Under the pieces are notes generated by a model. The model had not been told where the DNA came from and did no database searches. It worked only from the letters and a program-made list of their open reading frames with translations. A stretch of 64,000 bases of DNA from VAZQ01 sp035293945 (GTDB lineage Bacteria; Pseudomonadota; Alphaproteobacteria; Rhizobiales; Xanthobacteraceae): assembly GCA_035293945.1 (NCBI GenBank), contig DATGLV010000019.1, positions 62,001 to 126,000 of the forward strand, in the 5' to 3' direction. Positions within the stretch are counted from its first letter, which is position 1, and every line of letters starts with the position of its first letter. Below are positions 36,676-45,984 of the stretch, in pieces. The position numbers and the translations under genes are program-made.

Positions 36676-37134
36676 TTAGGACAATTGAAACGCGTCTCGA
36701 GGGGCGTACTGCCGCAACCATGCGCGCAGTGTCTGCGGATCGACCGCGCCGGGGCGCCGATCGAGGACGGCGCCTTTTCGCAGCACCATCAGGGTCGGGA
36801 CGGCGTGGATGCCGTAGCGTGCGGCGAGTTCCGGCTCCCGCTCGGTGTCGACCTTGAGGAACCGCATGTTCGGCTCCATCTCGGCGGCGACGCGCTCGTA
36901 GACGGGGCCCATTGCCTTGCACGGGCCGCACCATTGCGCCCAGAAGTCGACTGCTACCGGAATGTCGTCGTTTCGCACGTGGGCGTCGAAGCTCTTGCCC
37001 CAGACCGGGATCGCAACGCCGGTGAACAGGGGCTGGTGGCAGCGCTGCATTTCGCTTGGCGCGCATCCCGGTCGAGGGAAAGGCGGTTGATGCTGTCGCA
37101 ATGCGGACAAAACGATATCCCCTTTCTCCATCAT
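36676..37134 (-). CDS. trxC: Thioredoxin 2 (TrxC type) with a frame-scrambled zinc ribbon
   Basis: A 152-residue thioredoxin. The thioredoxin fold with active site FWAQWCGPCKAM and the cis-Pro in HAVPTLMVL is intact. TrxC proteins carry an N-terminal zinc ribbon with two CxxC pairs. Here the main frame reads IVLSALRQHQPPFPRPGCAP, while the next frame reads FCPHCDSINRLSLDRDARQA, the expected ribbon. One extra T near 37110 and one base lost near 37040 would explain this; they cancel, so the rest stays in frame. Start at 37134 after AGGAAA; operator TTGACAAGCGTCAA 98 bp upstream. A cytoplasmic disulfide reductase role is expected. Confidence 0.82.
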   Translation of the reverse strand: MMEKGDIVLSALRQHQPPFPRPGCAPSEMQRCHQPLFTGVAIPVWGKSFDAHVRNDDIPVAVDFWAQWCGPCKAMGPVYERVAAEMEPNMRFLKVDTEREPELAARYGIHAVPTLMVLRKGAVLDRRPGAVDPQTLRAWLRQYAPRDAFQLS

Positions 37135-37231
37135 GATGGTTTCCTGTCCGGTCAAGCGGCTCGGCGCTGCCGCGGGGTACCGCTCACGCCGCTGAACTTC
37201 TACATCATTACCCAGCGAAAGCGCCCCTGCG

Positions 37232-37245
37232 TTGACAAGCGTCAA
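37232..37245 (-). promoter_or_regulatory. FNR/FixK-type operator upstream of trxC
   Basis: TTGACAAGCGTCAA, perfect palindrome. On the minus strand TAATGA (37205-37210) is centred 31 bp downstream of the box centre, fitting an activator site at -41.5. Confidence 0.7.
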
Positions 37246-37298
37246 CTCCCCACCCTGCTCTCGATCCCTCGGTCGTCACGAGGCGCAGCATGCAATGA

Positions 37299-37312
37299 TT
37301 GACGACCGTCAA
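37299..37312 (+). promoter_or_regulatory. FNR/FixK-type operator upstream of the Old Yellow Enzyme
   Basis: TTGACGACCGTCAA, perfect palindrome, 60 bp before the ATG at 37373. TAGGAA (37335-37340) is centred 32 bp downstream of the box centre. Together with the box at 37232 it forms a divergent pair between trxC and this gene. Confidence 0.7.
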
Positions 37313-37372
37313 GGCGCCGCGCCACGACACCTCGTAGGAACCGCACGACCCTAACCGGACAGGGCTGCAACC

Positions 37373-38572
37373 ATGACATCGGTCGATGAAGCCGTACGGC
37401 CGCAGCAGGTCGCCGCCAATCTGCTCTTTCAGCCGTACAAACTCGGGACGCTCACCATCCCGCATCGGATCGTCATGGCGCCGTTGACGCGCTCGCGCGC
37501 GCGTCAGCCCGGCAACGTGCCGACCACGCTCAACGCCTGCTACTACGCGCAGCGGGCCTCGGCAGCGCTCATCATCAGCGAGGCGACCCAGGTCTCGATG
37601 CAAGGGCAGGGCTATGCCTGGACGCCCGGCATCCACAGTCGCGAGCAGGTGGAGGGCTGGCGGCTGGTGACGGAGGCGGTGCACGAGGCGCACGGCCACA
37701 TCTTCCTGCAGCTCTGGCACGTCGGGCGCATTTCGCATCCTTCGCTGCAGCCGGACAAAATGCTGCCCGTGGCGCCCTCGGCCGTCACCCCAGCCGGCAA
37801 CGCGTTCATCGAGAACGAGAAGGGCGAGGGCCAGCTCGTGCCGTTCGTGCGGCCGCGCGCCCTGCAGACCGAGGAGATGCCGTACCTGGTCCAGCAGTAC
37901 GTGCGCGCCGCGCGCAACGCCGTGGCGGCGGATTTCGACGGCGTGGAGTTGCACGGCGCGAACGGCTACCTGATCGACCAGTTCATCAATTCGAGCACCA
38001 ACCATCGCGCCGACGGCTATGGCGGCCAGGTCGAGCATCGGGCGCGACTGTTGATGGAAGTGGTCGAGGCCCTGACCGAGATCTGGGGGCCTGACCGGGT
38101 CGGCGTGAGACTGTCGCCGCTCGGCAAGCTCAACGACCTCGGCGACGATGACCCAGAGACAACGTTCGGAACCATCGCGCGTGTGCTCAGTGATTATCGC
38201 GTAGCCTATCTGCACATCGTCAACCCCGCCCTGGCCGCCCTTGAAAAGAGCGAGCCGCCGGACGCCCAATCCGAACGAATGATCAACCTCATCCGCGCGA
38301 ACTACCGCGGCACGCTGATCGTCGCCGGCGGCTTTGATCAAAACACCGCCGAGGCCTGGCTCGAGCGAGGCAAGGCCGATCTGATCGCCTTTGGCCGCAA
38401 ATTCATCGCTAATCCGGATCTTCCTGAGAGGCTCCGCCGTGGCGAGCCGCTCAATGTCGCTGATCCGGCGACCTACTACGGCGGGGGACCCAAAGGCTAC
38501 ACCGACTATCCGTCACTCGCGCAGGAGCACGGCGCGGAGCCGAAAGCCTGCGTGGACGAGCGGTGGCGGTGA
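37373..38572 (+). CDS. Alkene reductase of the Old Yellow Enzyme family (NemA-like)
   Basis: A 399-residue FMN-dependent ene-reductase. Family motifs are FQPYKLGTLTIPHRIVMAP, LTRSRA, the substrate-binding region FLQLWHVGRISHP, the His/Asn pair in VELHGANGYLIDQF and the phosphate-binding LIAFGRKFIANPDLPERL. N-ethylmaleimide reductases reduce activated double bonds and nitro compounds with NADPH. It shares a divergent, double-operator intergenic region with trxC. Confidence 0.92.
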   Translation: MTSVDEAVRPQQVAANLLFQPYKLGTLTIPHRIVMAPLTRSRARQPGNVPTTLNACYYAQRASAALIISEATQVSMQGQGYAWTPGIHSREQVEGWRLVTEAVHEAHGHIFLQLWHVGRISHPSLQPDKMLPVAPSAVTPAGNAFIENEKGEGQLVPFVRPRALQTEEMPYLVQQYVRAARNAVAADFDGVELHGANGYLIDQFINSSTNHRADGYGGQVEHRARLLMEVVEALTEIWGPDRVGVRLSPLGKLNDLGDDDPETTFGTIARVLSDYRVAYLHIVNPALAALEKSEPPDAQSERMINLIRANYRGTLIVAGGFDQNTAEAWLERGKADLIAFGRKFIANPDLPERLRRGEPLNVADPATYYGGGPKGYTDYPSLAQEHGAEPKACVDERWR

Positions 38573-38643
38573 TACGCAGGCTTTGCTTCTATCGTGGTCT
38601 AGTCGCAGCGACGCACGTGGCGATCGAGCGTCTCCTGCCTGAA

Positions 38644-38657
38644 TTGACGACCGTCAT
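38644..38657 (+). promoter_or_regulatory. FNR/FixK-type operator upstream of the TMEM175-like gene
   Basis: TTGACGACCGTCAT has one mismatch to the palindrome. It ends 35 bp before the ATG, so an activator at -41.5 would give a nearly leaderless transcript. The best -10 candidate (TACACT, 38685-38690) is 37 bp from the centre, less well placed than at the other sites. Confidence 0.5.
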
Positions 38658-38692
38658 GGCAGTCAAACGGATTCGTCCGGCGTGTACACTCA

Positions 38693-39448
38693 ATGAGCGC
38701 CACCAAGCAGGAAATCCTCCGGGCCGCTAAGCCCCAAAAGGACTCGCCTTGGCCACACGTCCGGCTGTCAGAAACCGATCGGCTGGAGACATTCAGCGAC
38801 AGCGTGCTCTCGATTACCATCACGTTACTGGTGGCGGAAATCGTACGGCCGGAATATGCCTCGGGCCAGCTGTTGGAGAAGCTCACCGTCCAATGGGCCA
38901 GCTATATCGCGTTCCTTGCGTCATTTTTCTACGCCGGCGTTATCTGGCTCAATCATCGCGCGGTGTTCGCAAGGGTGCGCTACTGCGACCGAAGTCTTCA
39001 CCTGGCTAACCTTTTTCTTCTCCTGACGTCGGCACTGATTCCTTTTCCGACCGCGGTGCTGTCCGCAGCCGTTCAGAGCGGCAACGAATTCGATGCTAGG
39101 GTGGCGGTGACCCTCTATGCAGGCATTGCAGGCTCGATGTGCCTGGCATGGCTCATCGTGTTTCACGTTCTGAGCATACATTCATATCTTTTGGAGGATG
39201 ATATAGACCCAGCCTTTTTCCCAAAGGAACGCTTCCGCGCCGCGCTCGGAGTTGTCTTGTACGCCATAGCGGGCGTGGCCGGCTGGCTATGGACACCGCA
39301 ACTAGCCATGCTGATCTTTCTGGCATTGCCGGTTTTCTACGGCATCACCAGCGAGGGTTTGACGGAAACACGGCTCCGCTTGCAGTTCGGAAAGGCCCAT
39401 CGCAATGCTCTTGCGAAAGCTGATCACGATAGGTTGCGCGCCGAATAG
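38693..39448 (+). CDS. TMEM175/DUF1211 family membrane protein
   Basis: A 251-residue protein with about six transmembrane helices. Helix 1 carries the family signature RLETFSDSVLSITITLLV, with the Phe-Ser-Asp that lines the pore of TMEM175 potassium channels, followed by VIWLNHRAVFARV. Bacterial members form leak-like potassium channels. Whether this one conducts potassium is inferred from the signature. Start ATG at 38693. Confidence 0.85.
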   Translation: MSATKQEILRAAKPQKDSPWPHVRLSETDRLETFSDSVLSITITLLVAEIVRPEYASGQLLEKLTVQWASYIAFLASFFYAGVIWLNHRAVFARVRYCDRSLHLANLFLLLTSALIPFPTAVLSAAVQSGNEFDARVAVTLYAGIAGSMCLAWLIVFHVLSIHSYLLEDDIDPAFFPKERFRAALGVVLYAIAGVAGWLWTPQLAMLIFLALPVFYGITSEGLTETRLRLQFGKAHRNALAKADHDRLRAE

Positions 39449-39523
39449 CGTCCTCATCGCATCGCGCCGACCGCCGCAATTGTGCTCGCGGTGGCGGGAG
39501 GCTCTAAAACTCTTTCGAGAATA

Positions 39524-39537
39524 TTGACCGTCGTCAG
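39524..39537 (+). promoter_or_regulatory. FNR/FixK-type operator upstream of the PRC-barrel gene
   Basis: TTGACCGTCGTCAG, one mismatch, 45 bp before the start codon. TAGGTT (39559-39564) is centred 31 bp downstream of the box centre. Confidence 0.55.
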
Positions 39538-39582
39538 GGTACCGCCCCCGCTGCTGACTAGGTTGACGCGGTAACCCAAGTC

Positions 39583-40026
39583 ATGGAGGCTACCGTGAAG
39601 TTCCATCGCAATCAGACAACACGAATGCGAGGCATTCTTTGCGCGACCGGCGTCGTGCTGGCGCTCGCATTACCGCCAGGAACGGCCGCTCTGTCGCCGG
39701 CCCTGGCACAGGCCGTGCAACTCGTCAAAGTCGACGTTGCTGTGGTCGACAAGGGCCTGCGGGCTAGCAAGCTGATCGGGCGGTCGGTCGTCAACGACAA
39801 GAACGAGAAGGTCGGATCGCTCGACGACATCATCGTCGGATCGGATCACTCGCTGTATGCGGTGCTGCAGGTCGGCGGATTTCTCGGTATCGGCAAGAAG
39901 CTGGTGGCCGTTCCATACGACAGCCTTCACGTCGACGAGAAGGACGGCAAAGTGGCGAAGGTCGAATTGCCGGGAGCGAGCAGCGATCAGCTCAAGCAGC
40001 TCGCCGAGTTCAATTACCGCACCTGA
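39583..40026 (+). CDS. Secreted PRC-barrel domain protein
   Basis: A 147-residue exported protein. The N-terminus has a signal peptide (MRGILCATGVVLALALPPG, cleavage near ALA-QA) and the remainder a PRC barrel (LIGRSVVNDKNEKVGSLDDI, then VPYDSLHVDEKDGKV). PRC-barrel proteins of this type are common stress-responsive periplasmic proteins in rhizobia; their biochemical role is not known. The first ATG at 39583 gives a slightly long signal region; the ATG 14 codons later is an alternative. Confidence 0.82.
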   Translation: MEATVKFHRNQTTRMRGILCATGVVLALALPPGTAALSPALAQAVQLVKVDVAVVDKGLRASKLIGRSVVNDKNEKVGSLDDIIVGSDHSLYAVLQVGGFLGIGKKLVAVPYDSLHVDEKDGKVAKVELPGASSDQLKQLAEFNYRT

Positions 40027-40820
40027 GGCGGAGTGCGGACCGCGTCGGAGTCAATGCATGGCCCGACCGGTCGCCAAGGTGATCGATCGGGTCAGGGTAC
40101 GCGAGGGGGGCGGGAGTGTTCCACTTCGCGCTCGGTGCGACAGCCAGAAGCGCGCGGGCCGGTGCGAGTCTTTGTGGACGCCTGCGGGGTTTCCACACGT
40201 GAGCCGAAGCCGACCAGACGAATCGGCGCCATCCTGGTCATGTAGCGATTTCGCTCATGCGTACCCGCCTGCTGCAGCAGCGCACGCTTCAGCACGATGA
40301 TCTGCGAGCTTGACTGCGTGACATAGCCGCGCGAGCGCATCGATGATCAGCGCCGCGGTTTCAAATCGAACTGTGATGACGTTTTTGCGTCGGCCCTGCA
40401 AGTTCGAGGCAGCATGCGATCAATGCCTCGCTCGTCACCGATTCCCCGTTCCGGCCACGCGCTGCGGTGGGAAGAGAGTACTCTTCTCGCGAACCCATAC
40501 GAGCTGTCTATTGGCTTTGACGCCATCTTCGATGGAGGATGGTCATGCGTTCGATCTCTGTAGCACATCAGGTGAGAGGTTGCCGCTCTGATCATACAGT
40601 GGATGCAAAGGCCCGATGCAAATATTTCACATCGTCGGAAGGGTACTGTTACAATTTCGTCGTCAAGCTGAGAGTCGACAACCCGACTTAATGGGACGCA
40701 AATCGTCCCCTCAGAATATTTAATGCAACAACATCCCTAACGCAAACGTTAGCATCGCGTTGGCGCAAGTCCGCTGCGTCAGAACCAATATCCGCGGAGG
40801 GAGTAGCCTGGGGCCTGTAG
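40027..40820. other. Intergenic region, 794 bp
   Basis: Open frames here have poor coding character and match nothing I know. The only structured element is the inverted repeat at 40737-40752. Base composition between about 40610 and 40750 is more AT-rich than the surroundings, consistent with a promoter region for the sensor gene that follows. Confidence 0.4.
40737..40752 (+). promoter_or_regulatory. CTAACG-N4-CGTTAG inverted repeat
   Basis: A perfect 6-bp inverted repeat with a 4-bp spacer, 69 bp before the start codon of the sensor-regulator gene. It does not resemble the TTGAC boxes and may bind a different regulator, possibly the LuxR-type domain encoded by the gene itself. Confidence 0.4.
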
Positions 40821-43800
40821 ATGGCACGCGAGGCGTCCTGCTGGCTGGTCGATGGAGGCGCAATGGGTGCGCTTATCCGCGCCTACGACTGGAAACCCAC
40901 TCCTTTCGGTGACCTCGGCGATTGGCCGCAAACTCTTCGTACTTGCCTACAGACCGTACTCAATGCGCGTTCGCCGATGGCCATCTACTGGGGAGGCGAG
41001 CTGTATCATTTCTACAACGACACGTACGCCCGTGTGATGTTGGGAAAGGACTGGCAAGGGTCCCTCGGACGGCCCGCCGCAGACGTATGGCGGGAGCAGT
41101 GGAGGGAATTGGGACCGCTTGCCAAGGGCACCTTGCGAACGGGCCGGCCGGAAAGGACCAACACGTTACGTCTTACGCTGGAGCGTGGCGATCTCCGCGA
41201 AGAAGGCTATCGCCGCATCTCCTACAGCGCCTTGCCAGGGCGGCCAGGCGAGATCGCAGGCGTCCTCTGTTGCGTCACCGTCGAGACGCAGAATGTCGTA
41301 AGGCAGCGCCGTGAGGGTGGGCTGCATTCGCTGTCAATCAGCACCATGACCGCTCAAAGCACCGACGAAGCCTGGCGCGCCTCAGTCGCCGCGCTAGCGA
41401 AGCTCTCCGACGATCTGCCTTTTTTTCTCCTCTACGCGGCCGATCCAGTCTTCAACGGCTGCTTCCTGGCCGGGGCCGGCCACGTCGCCGAGGGGACCGC
41501 CGGGTGTCCGCGGATTCTCGACCTCAACGACCCCCATGCGCCTTGGCCGCTCCGAGCGGCACACGAGAGGCAGCGGTCAATTGTGATCGACGAGCTTCCC
41601 GGCGGACTCGTTTTCCTGGGTGAAAGGCGGCCGGAGCCGGCGCGGCGCGCTGTCCTGCTACCCATCATTTGCGCCCGGGAGGTCATTGGTTTCGCGATCA
41701 TGGGCCTAAACCCACGCCAGCCGTTCGACGAGGATTACCGCAAGTACCTGGAACGCTTGGCGAGCTACCTCGCGTGCGCCATCGCCAGCGCGCGCGCAGC
41801 GCCGGCGGGCCAACACTCTCTCCGATACCGCGGCGCAGCATCGGGCCAGCGAGGAGCACCTGCGCCTCGCGCTAGAGGTAGGACCCGTCGGCACGTGGGA
41901 GTGGGATTCGGGGCGCGAGACGGTAACCGCCGACGCCGCGCATCAATCACTGTTCGGACTAACTCCAGAGCCCGGCCCTCGCCCGCTGGAGCTTTATCGA
42001 GCCCGCATGTTATCCGACGACTTCACTGTCGGCATGGATCGCGCGAAGGCTGCGCTGCAGAGCAACTCCACTGCCCGGCACGAGCACCGTGTCCGCCTGC
42101 CGGACGGGCGGACACGCTGGTTACTGTCACTCGGGCGCGCGAAGCGAGGTGACCGGGCGTGCATGATCGGAATCAGCTTGGACATGACAGAACGCAGGCG
42201 CATGGAGGAAGAGCTGCGCCGAAGCGAGGTACGCCTCCGCGCTGCCGTCGACCTGCTCGGACTCGGACTTTACGATTGGGATCCGCGAACCAATGCGCTG
42301 CAATGGGACGCGCGTGTAAAGGCGATGTGGGGACTGCCCTCGGACGCGCACGTCGATTACGAGGTGTGGCGCGCCCACGTGCATCCCGGGGACCTCGATC
42401 GCGTCCAGACCGCAACCGATGGGTGTGTCGATGCGGGCGGCGATGGTCTCTACGACATCGACTATCGCGTGATCGGCGCGGACCGAATCGAGCGGTGGGT
42501 CAGGACCCGGGGTCATACGACGTTCGGAAAACAGGGGCCCGAAGCCTTCACGGGCGTGGCCCTCGACATCACGGAGCGCAAGAAGGCCGAGCAACGCCTG
42601 CTGGATGATGAGGCGCGTCTCTCGGCAATGCTGGCGCAGTTACCGATCGGTGTAGGGTTGGTGGATCGCGAGGGTCGTTTCCTGCTGCGCGGCGGGCTGC
42701 TTGGGCATTTGTGGGACGATCCGATGACCTCAGCCGATCCAAGGCAATCCGAAAGGTGGCGTGCATTCGATGCCGAAGGGCACTTGCTGGCGCCGGGGGC
42801 TTACCCTGGAGTTCGCGCGCTGCGCGGCGAGACCATCGTTCCCGGCCTCGATTTCATTCACACATCGGAGACGGGACACGAGACCTGGATCAGAGTGGCC
42901 GCGGTGCCGTTCCGCGACATGAACGGCGAAGTCAAAGGGGCGGTCGTGATTCTGGAGGATATCGACCATGAGAAGCGGGCCGAGCAGGAGATACGGGAGA
43001 GCGAGCAACGATTCCGCGAATTTTCTGAGCATTCGACACAGGTAATCTGGATTCTCAGCGCAGGGGACCGTCGCCTTGAATACCTCAGCCCCGCACATGA
43101 ACGCATTTGGGGCCAGCCGCGGGAAGTGGGCCAGGGCTATTGGGCCGAGACGCTTCATCCGGAGGACCGGGACGCGGCAGTCGCCGCCCTCGACCGGGCG
43201 GCCCTCGGCGAGACCGTCGTCGGCGAATACCGGATAATACGGGCCGATGGAGGGATGCGTTCGGTTCGCGACACTCTTTTTCCCATGCGCGGCCGTGACG
43301 GACGGGTCGAACGCATCGGCGGCATCAGCCAGGACATCACCGTCCAAACCGAATCTTTTGTGTATCTGGTGGACAGCGAGGAACGCTCCCGCGCAGACGT
43401 GCAGCGCCTGCTCATGAAGGCGGGGTATCGCGTCAAGACTTTCGCGACTGGATCCGAATTACTGGCCGTCGCACCGGTGCTGGCACTGGGTTGCGTCATA
43501 CTTGACATCCGCTTGCCCCAAACTGGCGGCCTTGCAGTTGCCCGCCGGCTCAAGGCCATCGGCAGCCAACTGCCGGTGCTGGTGGCGGGGGCAAGTCAGG
43601 GAGATGTCAGCGTGGCGGTCCAGGCGATGAAAGCTGGAGCCGTTGATTGGATCGAGGTGCCTTGCGACGAAGCAGTATTGGTCGGAGCTATCGCATCAGC
43701 CTTTGCCGATGTCCGAGCCCTCGCGGCTCAAAACCAGCAGGTAACGTGGGTCAGGTCGCAGATCGGGAGCATGACGGAACGCGAACGGCAGGTGCTCGAG

Positions 43801-44013
43801 GGCCTGCAGGCTGGCGGAACGAACAAAACGATCGGAAGAGGCCTGGGGATCAGCCCCCGAACCGTGGAATTGTACCGTGCCAGCGTGATGGAGAAGCTCG
43901 GCGTCCAGAGCTTGACGCAGGCCGTGCTGCTCACTGCTGCGGCCGGCATTCTTCCGGTAAAACTTCCGATAGAAGCCAAGAGCGAGCACGGATTGAAACG
44001 GAAATGCCCTTAG
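40821..44013 (+). pseudogene. PAS-GAF-PAS-PAS-PAS-REC-LuxR fusion (sensor joined to FixJ-like regulator), one frameshift
   Basis: From ATG 40821 (or 40863) the frame encodes a PAS domain (TPFGDLGDWPQTLRTCLQ, then YWGGELYHFYNDTYARVML) and a GAF domain up to about 41790. There the sense shifts by one base into the frame that reads RAQRRRANTLSDTAAQHRAS, LEVGPVGTWEWDSGRE and continues to 44013 with three PAS domains, a receiver domain (YLVDSEERSR; phospho-acceptor in VILDIRLPQTGG) and a LuxR/FixJ helix-turn-helix (TERERQVLEGLQAG, ISPRTVELYRASVMEKL). No kinase domain is present. If the frameshift is a sequencing error the protein has about 1,060 residues. It directly precedes the FixK-like gene. 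Confidence 0.75.
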
Positions 44014-44131
44014 GAACGGTCCGAGCGCTGCACGAGCGCGTTGTTGGTTATGTCCGGGCGGGAAGCGCAAATCTTCCAAGCCAATCGTGACCCAACTGCC
44101 CACAACACCGCTGACCGGAAAGCGAGGCACC

Positions 44132-44851
44132 ATGCTCCCGAGTATCGCGTCCGTACCTGCCGAAAACATCGATCCGCTCTGTGGAATCCTCTCTTCGCTT
44201 TCCTCCGTACGAACCATTCAATCGCACGGCCGCGGGGAGAGCATCTACCGCGAGACGGATCTCGCCGACCACTGGTATTGTGTGGTGACGGGCGCGGTCC
44301 GAAAGTACACGGTGCTCACCGACGGTCGGCGCCAGATCGTCGATTTCCTGCTGCCGGGCGACTTCTTCGGATTTCGCGAGCGTCATCAGCAGTCCTTCGC
44401 GACCGACGCCATCACGAATGGAACGACCGTCGCGCGCTATTCCCGACGGGGAGTCGAGCTCGCTGCTGACCGGAATCCGCAGCTCGGACGTGAAATCCGG
44501 GAGCTGATCCTGGAGGCCATATCAAGGTGTCAGGCGCGTCTGCTCATCATGGGCCGGATGCGCTCGGTCGAGAAGGTCGGCGCGTTTCTGCTTGAAATGG
44601 CGGAACGCTGTCTTGATCGCCGCGATCGAGCGGTCATCGTCCTGCCCATGTCGCGCTACGATATCGCCGATTACCTCGGGCTTTCCGTGGAGAGCGTGAG
44701 CCGGGCGCTGACTAGGCTGTGCAAGGAGGGACTAATCCGTTTGGTCGACAAGCACAGGATTTCCATCATTGACCGCGATCTGCTTGAGGTCGGAATCGGT
44801 TGGCACGGCGAGCAGACATGCGAACGGCCGCTCCACTTGGCGCGAGGTTGA
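44132..44851 (+). CDS. Crp/Fnr-family (FixK-like) transcriptional regulator
   Basis: A regulator of 239 residues from ATG 44132 (254 if the GTG at 44087 is used; the ATG has the better ribosome site, GGAAAGCGAGG). An effector-type beta-barrel (YRETDLADHWYCVVTGAVRK, then LLPGDFFGFRERH) is followed by a long helix and a winged helix with RYDIADYLGLSVESVSRAL. The recognition helix contains E-x-x-S-R, the FNR/FixK signature that contacts TTGA half-sites. There is no N-terminal cysteine cluster, so it does not look like an oxygen-sensing FNR; like FixK it probably depends on an upstream signal. It is the best candidate for the protein that binds the TTGAY-N4-GTCAA boxes around it. Confidence 0.88.
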   Translation: MLPSIASVPAENIDPLCGILSSLSSVRTIQSHGRGESIYRETDLADHWYCVVTGAVRKYTVLTDGRRQIVDFLLPGDFFGFRERHQQSFATDAITNGTTVARYSRRGVELAADRNPQLGREIRELILEAISRCQARLLIMGRMRSVEKVGAFLLEMAERCLDRRDRAVIVLPMSRYDIADYLGLSVESVSRALTRLCKEGLIRLVDKHRISIIDRDLLEVGIGWHGEQTCERPLHLARG

Positions 44852-44861
44852 TAGGCGTCAA
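44848..44861 (+). promoter_or_regulatory. FNR/FixK-type operator upstream of the peroxiredoxin operon
   Basis: TTGATAGGCGTCAA fits TTGAY-N4-GTCAA and overlaps the stop codon of the regulator gene. TATAAC (44881-44886) is centred 29 bp downstream of the box centre, a good -10 candidate. Confidence 0.7.
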
Positions 44862-44951
44862 GGCAAGCCGCCCGCGCCGTTATAACTTTGTGAAGAAAGC
44901 ATCGGCTGCGACCGACGACATGGCTGACATGACCGGGAAGTGGAGAAGACA

Positions 44952-45458
44952 ATGTCGCTGATCCTTTCTGCCGGAACGCGCGCGCCGGGTTTCACCCTGC
45001 GCGTGACGCCCGATCAGAACCTCACGTTGTCCGACATGGCTGGCCGGCCCGTCATCATCGCGTTCTATCCGGCCGACTGGAGTCCGGTCTGCGGCGACCA
45101 GATGTCGTTGTACAACGAGATCCTTCCTGAGTTCCACAAGCACGGTGCCGAGTTGCTGGGGATTTCGGTCGACGGCGCGTGGTGTCACAAGGCCTTTACC
45201 GAGCATCGCCATCTGCACTTCCCGCTGCTCGCCGATTTCGAGCCGAAGGGCGAGGTCGCCAGGGCTTACGGCGCCTACCGCGACGGTGTCGCCGAGCGCG
45301 CGCTGTTCGTCCTCGACCGGCAGGGAGTGATCTTCTGGAGCTATCGTTCGCCAATCGCCGTCAATCCCGGCGCTGACGGAATCCTCGATGCGCTGGAGAA
45401 ACTGTCACGAAAGGAGTCCAGTCATGAGCACACTGAAAGTGCCGGTCAGCCAGCGTGA
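44952..45458 (+). CDS. Peroxiredoxin (AhpC/TSA family)
   Basis: A 168-residue thiol peroxidase. The start at ATG 44952 has GGAG six bases upstream. The peroxidatic centre is FYPADWSPVCGDQM, with the Thr/Pro context slightly altered (D-W-S-P-V-C), and a second Cys lies in VDGAWCHKAF. It reduces hydrogen peroxide or organic peroxides in the cytoplasm, with electrons from thioredoxin or a similar donor. Its last codons overlap the start of the DsbA-like gene by 35 bp, so the two are translationally coupled. Confidence 0.88.
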   Translation: MSLILSAGTRAPGFTLRVTPDQNLTLSDMAGRPVIIAFYPADWSPVCGDQMSLYNEILPEFHKHGAELLGISVDGAWCHKAFTEHRHLHFPLLADFEPKGEVARAYGAYRDGVAERALFVLDRQGVIFWSYRSPIAVNPGADGILDALEKLSRKESSHEHTESAGQPA

Positions 45459-45984
45459 CCACATCAGGGGGCCTGCATCTGCACCCATTACGCTCGTCGA
45501 GTATGGCGATTACGAGTGTCCGCACTGCGGAATGGCCCACCCGGTCGTGCAGGCCGTGCAAGAGAACTTTGGTCCGCAGCTGAGATTCGTGTTCCGGCAT
45601 TTTCCGCTGAACGAAATTCATCCGTTTGCCCAGAGCGCTGCCGAGGCCGCCGAATTCGCCGGAGACCACCGCAAATTCTGGGAGATGCACGACGGTCTCT
45701 ACGCGAACCAGGAAATGCTGCAGGACGCGGCTTCGGCGATGCGGCTGCTGTTCGCACTCGCCGAAACCTTGGGCCTGTCCGGCGATCAGCTGCGAGACGC
45801 GCTCGAACAGGGTGAATATGCGCCGAAGGTGCGAGATGACTTCATGGGCGGCATTCGCAGCGGCGTCAACGGGACGCCCTCGTTCTTCATCAATGGCCGC
45901 CGGCACGACGGCTCTTACGCGTTCGATGAATTCGTGCCTGCGATTGAGGCTGAGCTCCGCGCCGGAGCCGCAGCGCACCCCTGA
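45424..45984 (+). CDS. DsbA-family thioredoxin-fold protein (cytoplasmic type)
   Basis: A 186-residue DsbA-like protein with active site YGDYECPHCGMAHPVV, LRFVFRHFPLNEIHPFA and the cis-Pro loop GVNGTPSFFINGRRHDG. There is no signal peptide, so it belongs to the cytoplasmic DsbA/FrnE-like branch often found with peroxiredoxins or antiporters. Overlap with the peroxiredoxin gene suggests a joint redox role. ATG at 45424 follows AGGAG. Confidence 0.87.
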   Translation: MSTLKVPVSQRDHIRGPASAPITLVEYGDYECPHCGMAHPVVQAVQENFGPQLRFVFRHFPLNEIHPFAQSAAEAAEFAGDHRKFWEMHDGLYANQEMLQDAASAMRLLFALAETLGLSGDQLRDALEQGEYAPKVRDDFMGGIRSGVNGTPSFFINGRRHDGSYAFDEFVPAIEAELRAGAAAHP

